Part shown: piece by piece, positions 58,854 through 64,000 of the stretch
Layout of the letters: each line of letters begins with the position of its first letter
How positions within the stretch are numbered: position 1 is the stretch's first letter
Source: Bryum argenteum
Taxonomy: Eukaryota; Streptophyta; Bryopsida; Bryales; Bryaceae
Reading direction: 5' to 3'
DNA length: 64,000 nucleotides
Assembly (NCBI GenBank): GCA_037043015.1
Contig: CM073322.1
Location: 13,403,601 to 13,467,600, forward strand
The notes under the pieces: generated by a model
Database searches by the model: none
Told to the model about the DNA's origin: nothing
Seen by the model: the letters and a program-made list of their open reading frames with translations, nothing else
Made by a program: the position numbers and the translations under genes

Positions 58854-59610
58854 TCGCATCCTCCGGTTCTAACGATGAAGTGTCTCCCGCATCAAGTGGC
58901 GGTCATGAAGATGATGAAGAAGTGGCAATGAAGAGGGAGATGGAGGGGCCGATTTTCTTACGGTATCCGAATACGATTGATGCAGAAAACCGAACACGAA
59001 GGACCGTCGATCAACTTCGTGACATCGTCTGTTGTTCCATCAACACCGCAATTTGAGGTTGTAGCAACCGAGAGGACACTACGAATGGAGACGGGTGGCA
59101 AAGAGACTATAGAAGACGACAACAGAGTTTCACAAACCCAAGAAGATGATCATTCTATTGGGATGGAAGGGGAGATCATACTCTTGATCATTTTCATATC
59201 AAGCGAGAGATTGGTTGGAAGGTCGTCTGGAGAGAATCCAATGGAGCAAGGATCTATGATGCATGGCGAACACGACGGTACCCGATTAACTAGCGGTGCT
59301 TCTTTCCAAGAGATCTTTGGTTCGGGATATTCGTTCGAGATGGCTTCTACTTTGATGCGAGATGGAATAAGACACGTAAGGAGAGGGGAGTCGGGTAACT
59401 ATACATATGAACAACACACAACCGTTGGCACATCGAAGGATCGGTGCGGATGAAATGGTGGATGCTATGGTAGAGAACGCAATGAGCCACGTGATCGCCT
59501 TTCATCTATGTAGATCAATATTCGATCAATGTGTAAGAGGTGTGCAATTGTTTGGCACGGTAGAATATAGTAGAGTGATTGAAATGTTGGTTTTTATTTA
59601 CGACATCTAG
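58854..59610 (+). other. Acidic low-complexity coding tail, unrecognised
   Basis: Several overlapping plus-strand frames (58977-59453, 59407-59610) are rich in Glu, Asp, Gly and Arg. They follow directly after the methylase-like stretch. They may be the C-terminal region of the same gene. No domain was recognised. Confidence 0.3.
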
Positions 59611-60108
59611 ATTATTATCTAAATATTATATTTTATTGATGTCTATGTTTCTCGTCAATTTTATTGTACATTGAGAGGTTGTACACTTTGAATATTGTTG
59701 ACGTGTACTAAACGAATCGTGTTGACACTTCAAACCAAGATAATTTATGGTTTAATAAAAGTTCGAAATAAACATTGTATGTACATTGAATGCAAGTACG
59801 GACAAACATTACGTGATTATTATTGTAGTTTTGTAGACCAAAATGTACCAGAATTAAAGTGATGATGTATGTTCATTGGATATATTATAATCACATAGTT
59901 TTCCAATAGCCGCAAAAATCCAAAAATGTCAATTTTCTATATTATGGATCTTCTAGTATAACTAAAATATAGAGTCCTTTGGAAATTTCAATCTAGAAGA
60001 TTCAAAAAATAAATTAGATGGATAAGTTTTTTTTAATTGCATGCCAAAAAGTGCACTTGCCCAAGTGCGTGATTGCTTAATTGCGTGTTTAATGTAACAA
60101 CTGGAGTA

Positions 60109-60365
60109 AACCCCAATTCTGTTAAAATGGCATTATTCCGGTAAAATGGCACACCTCAACTTCCTGAACTGTAGTTCAAAAACCATGTGATATAACAGAA
60201 TTTTGAGGTGATATTAGGGAAAATTAGTGACAATGTATATAAAGAAGTGATATTACAAAAAAAATTGTGGTATTACAGAATATACCATTTTATATGAGCA
60301 CAAATGTAAGATCTAGTGTGACAAAATGGCACATGGCATAATGCCATTTTAACGGAATTGGGGTT
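60109..60365 (+). mobile_element. MITE, family M1, copy 2
   Basis: Inverted termini AACCCCAATTCTGTTAAAAT and ATTTTAACGGAATTGGGGTT. The interior contains AAAATGGCAC, GTGATATAACAG and GATATTAGGG motifs. It is about 90% like the copy at 62.4 kb by eye, but in the opposite orientation. Confidence 0.85.
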
Positions 60366-60911
60366 ACCTGTACTACATATTTTTACAGCATTAATCTTGT
60401 AGTACAAGCAAATCCCACAATCAACTGCAGCAGAAATTGTCAAATCACATCACGAACTTCCCTCCAAGGGTATGACTATAAAAACCACCAATTAGGCGAT
60501 ATTCGTTACATTGAGACGATTTGGAGTCTCATATTTTATCCGGGGATAAATAAAAACCGTTCCACATGTTAAATATTGATTCCTTTTGATAATTTGAGGC
60601 TTTTACATATCAATATACATGACTATCTTTAGTGCCCAAAGGTTGCATTCAAGTTTTATCCCCGGCCCGGGGATAAATTCAACAGACCTAAAGTATGCTC
60701 AAAGTCCCAAAGTGTGCATATTGTCTCAATGTAACGAATATGGCCATGGTGACTAATTGCTCTAACTACCAGAATCTGTTTAGCTTCCTAGTGCCAAATT
60801 CTGTTTGTTTTGCATTAAACAATATGCAGAAGAATGAGGAAACTACAACATACCTGCAAGACATGAAAATACCACTGGAGAAACAGACACATGCATGAAA
60901 TCAAAAGATAC

Positions 60912-61136
60912 CTACACTAAATTTGATAATTAGTGTTAGATACACTAATTTACATAAACAGGTTATCAGTTTTTACTGCAGTTCAATAATTTTACCCACT
61001 ATATTGGCCAAGATGGGGGTCCTTATATAGTATCATAAATCAATGCTCTTGGTAATTTTTTTAGAACGAAAGTAAAAAACTTATAGCATTTTCAAATCTT
61101 ATAATAATCTAACACTAATTATCAAATTTAGTGTAG
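60912..61136. mobile_element. MITE, family M2, copy 2
   Basis: Termini CTACACTAAATTTGATAATT and, at the other end, AATTATCAAATTTAGTGTAG are perfect inverted repeats. The core shares TTAGTGTTAGATACACTAAT and ACTTATAGCATTTTCAAATC with the copy at 54.3 kb, but the outer arms differ between the two. Confidence 0.8.
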
Positions 61137-61255
61137 TTCTTTAGGTGCACGAGGGGGACATTGATACTCGAACCTGGAATGTTTTCTTTTTACTTCAAAT
61201 TTCTCTTTTTCTCACACAACCTCACATTTAAACATCGGCTATCACATCCCCATGT

Positions 61256-61395
61256 ATGTATACTACCGATAGTAGTATTGTTCCAATTTCCCCTTGTCTG
61301 GTGGCCATCGAGATAATTATTAGCATTACGAACGGACACTTCATTCACGCCGGCTCCTTAGAAAGGGACCGGAGTTTCTATCTATCTATATATCT
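61256..61395 (-). repeat. R1 repeat, copy 4 (end only)
   Basis: AGTATTGTTCCAATTTCCCC, GTGGCCATCGAG and AGAAAGGGACCGGAGTTTCT match the R1 terminus in the same orientation as the copy in the transporter intron. Confidence 0.8.
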
Positions 61396-61399
61396 ATAC

Positions 61400-62410
61400 T
61401 ACCGATTGGGCAACACATTACATAGTTTCAGGGGAGAAGAAAACCTCAGTTTGACAATTCATCCTCAAAACGAATTGAGAAGTAAGGTTGAGTGTCCTAA
61501 AAGCACCAACTTAAGAGATCTGACCTATTTTTAGTACTAGTAAAATCAAAATAAAATTATGACCACATTCGAAATAGGTTTTCAGGAGGATTGCAAAAAT
61601 TTCCAGCATGTAATTTGTATTTGTGAATTTTATACAAAATTCCAAAGTGCTAAGTAAGATTTGACCCAATTGCGTTATATACAAATGAGGTACATCTGTA
61701 TTTTCACAATCTACAAATGAGGTACACTGCGCTTTTAGATCCCCTGGCGCTTTTAGGTAGTCCAACCGTATATACACTTCAGAATGCAAAATAGCATATT
61801 AAGTTTGAAATGCGAAATGACATTCTTGAGGTGCCAAATTATGGTAGGAAGAAAAAATGAAGAAATAATAGTACAAAATGATAACTACTCGGACCCACCT
61901 AGTTTCTTCGAATCAAACTGGAAACGACTATGGTAGAAGTACCTAAAACCACCACCACCCCCAGTATCAACCTATAGGTCTCCCCATAACCGCACCTAGC
62001 CTGAACTAGCATTGTCAGATCACTAAATTCAAACTGACCAATCAAAACCAATAAAAAGCTGGTGGCTTTAAGTCGAATCATGAATGGAAATTTGTACCAG
62101 CTAGGTGTGACAATGGAAAAGTCTACAGATTAGTTTTGGGTCACCAAGTACTTTTGCCTTTGAAAATTTATATTTATTTATGTAATGGGAGTTAAATTTT
62201 GAAAAAATTTGCATCCTATGACAAAGTTTCTTTCCTACATGGGAAAAATATACCCCAAAAATAACCATTCTAAAAAAGCCTCAAAAAGCTTAAGTTGGTG
62301 GTTTTAGGGCATTCGACCTTATTGAAATGACTACTGAAACGTACTACAGTCTTCAAAATTTTGTAAATACATAAAGCCATAATTACCTTCTCAATCCATC
62401 TTGACTAGGT
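61400..62410. other. AT-rich intergenic sequence
   Basis: No gene or repeat was recognised. Confidence 0.4.
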
Positions 62411-62416
62411 AGGTCA

Positions 62417-62674
62417 AACCCCAATTCCGTTAAAATGGCACTATGCCATGTGCCATTTTTTCACACTAAATCTTACATTTGTGCTCATATAAAATGGTAT
62501 ATTCTGTAATATTACAATTTTTTTTTGTAATATCACTTCTTTATATACATTGTCACTCATTTTCCTTAATATCACCTTAAAATTCTGTTATATCACATGG
62601 TTTTTGAACTACAGTTCAGAAAGTTGAGGTGTGCCATTTTACTGGGACAATGCCATTTTAACAGAATTGAGGTT
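62417..62674 (-). mobile_element. MITE, family M1, copy 3
   Basis: Inverted termini AACCCCAATTCCGTTAAAAT and ATTTTAACAGAATTGAGGTT. Flanked by GTCA on both sides (62413-62416 and 62675-62678), a possible 4-bp target duplication not seen at the other copies. Opposite in orientation to copy 2. Confidence 0.85.
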
Positions 62675-62699
62675 GTCACGAGATTATTCAACAACAACA

Positions 62700-64000
62700 A
62701 CTGCTAGGCTTAAAATGAGTACGTACAACACTAGCACTCACGAAATAAACATGCACAGAGTCACACAAATACGAGATCAAAATCACGAAATCAGAATCTT
62801 CAGTACCTGAATTACAAAGGACGACCTAACCCCAACTCGGGAGCTCGAGCATTGATTTCGTAAAACAAGGATGTCAAACACCAGGATCACCACGTACTTT
62901 GATTCAATGATGACAAGAGAATTTAGCGTCAACAAAGAGAGTCCAGGATCATCAAGTACACTGATAGTCAACATCATCTGAGCTCTGCACAACACGGTGA
63001 TAACAACTACTTTGCGATGAGTAAGATACTTAGGCGGATTGAAATGCTCCAACCATTCTCAAACATGGCTGCGGGGGTCGAGCTTAATAGAAGAGAAATA
63101 GCCCCAAACACGAAACGTGTTGTACAAATGTAAACTAGAAATCAGGACAAGCGGCCAAGAAAGGAAAACAAGTCCGACAAGGCTCATCGTCATTATGAGT
63201 GATTTCTCAATGGTGCCTCTTTTGTTTGAGCGCTAGGGTTGTGCGATTGACCACCATTCCTACTAAGAGAAGTTGTGAGAGCTTTGTGAGGGAGAAAGAC
63301 GAGTAAACTTTGACACAACACTTCAATATTCACTCCGAGTTGCAACGACCTACTACGAGCAACAAGCCACACAACATCGCAAACACCACACTAACTTCTA
63401 CATAGCGCTCTTTCAAAGACAAAGACGGAGACCACAAGCTAAGTGCTCTCAAGCGGAAGAATGGAGGACGATTGCAGACAGCTTGGCTTACTAAATCTTT
63501 CTTCAGGGTCGTGGCGGGGTTGGCCTACGAGAACTAAATGCATCTTCAAGTCTGACATGCATCTTCGTGTATCAATTTTTGATACTGTATCTTTAAAACA
63601 CATGATCTTTTATTGCATTCAAGGAATTCAAACGGCTAGTGTTTCCAGCCTTTCTTCTTTTCATTCTCAAAATGGTTCACCAAGCTTCAAAAACTTGAAC
63701 ATTGGATATTAGATAAGGGATCAATATATTGCTTTCATACTAATTATAGACTTGTGTTGTGATGAAATTACAATTTTTGTCAAGAATAGAAAAAGGCGTT
63801 ACTTTAGTAAACCTCTTATTTAATTGGAAAATATATGCTCATATGTGCACGTGTGGTTGTTGTATGAGTTATATTTGCATAATTCGTAGTGACACATTTG
63901 TACATTGCTCCAAATAATGAAGAAATTGTGACCATTGATGATAGTTTGATTTATTTGAAAATAAATACTTAGTTGATGGAAGTATTAAAAGTGAAATTAT
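62700..64000. other. Right-end intergenic region
   Basis: A somewhat GC-richer patch at 62.7-63.5 kb with short open frames (62783-63052 minus, 63443-63712 plus) of unknown worth. Nothing was recognised. Confidence 0.4.

Overview
This is nuclear DNA of a land plant. Supporting this are a plant-type U2 snRNA gene with upstream sequence element (USE) and TATA, a SHINE-type AP2/ERF factor, a BAT1/GABP-type amino acid transporter, a plant RAB6-interacting golgin (DUF662) protein, telo-boxes upstream of a ribosomal protein gene, a plant-mitochondrial-type tRNA-Phe sequence, and many small TIR elements of the Stowaway and Tourist kinds. A protein kinase with an unusual DFE motif and the low gene density suggest a non-seed plant, perhaps a liverwort. 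That last step is inference; no single sequence here proves it.

Layout. 0-4 kb: a coding-like stretch of unknown type, a Stowaway-like MITE and repeats. 4.2-6.9 kb: two short genes on the minus strand, mitochondrial bL12 and a RING-finger protein. 7.8-10 kb: a decayed DDE transposase. 10.2-11.4 kb: an unrecognised minus-strand ORF. 11.8-22.2 kb is the gene-rich core: a six-exon BAT1-like transporter (-), a seven-exon golgin-like gene (+) and a two-exon TKL-like kinase (-). 23.7 kb and 44.8 kb: two copies of U2 snRNA inside a duplicated block. 24-31.8 kb is mainly repeats, with a tRNA-Phe-like sequence at 29.2 kb and a nested Tourist-like MITE at 29.75 kb. 31.8-32.7 kb: the two-exon SHINE-type ERF gene (-). 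33-38.4 kb: repeats, a SINE with clear target-site duplications, and inverted-repeat elements. 38.8-43.1 kb: an inverted duplication carrying the 3' end of a RAD50 pseudogene.

47.6-59.6 kb is the most unusual part. A 900-codon ORF on the minus strand has the features of the DUF7869 family (RNase H/DDE-like, zinc-binding cysteines). About 5 kb away, pointing in the opposite direction, is a multi-part coding region on the plus strand. Its centre resembles a ParB/DGQHR-type domain and its downstream part resembles a diverged DNA methyltransferase. I propose this pair as a candidate mobile system, but its ends were not found. 60-64 kb holds three MITEs, one further repeat copy and no gene that I can support.

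The host genes are ordinary single-function genes of translation, ubiquitin ligation, amino acid transport, Golgi trafficking, signalling, splicing and cuticle regulation. They show no functional grouping. Exon boundaries were placed by eye from splice consensus and family similarity.
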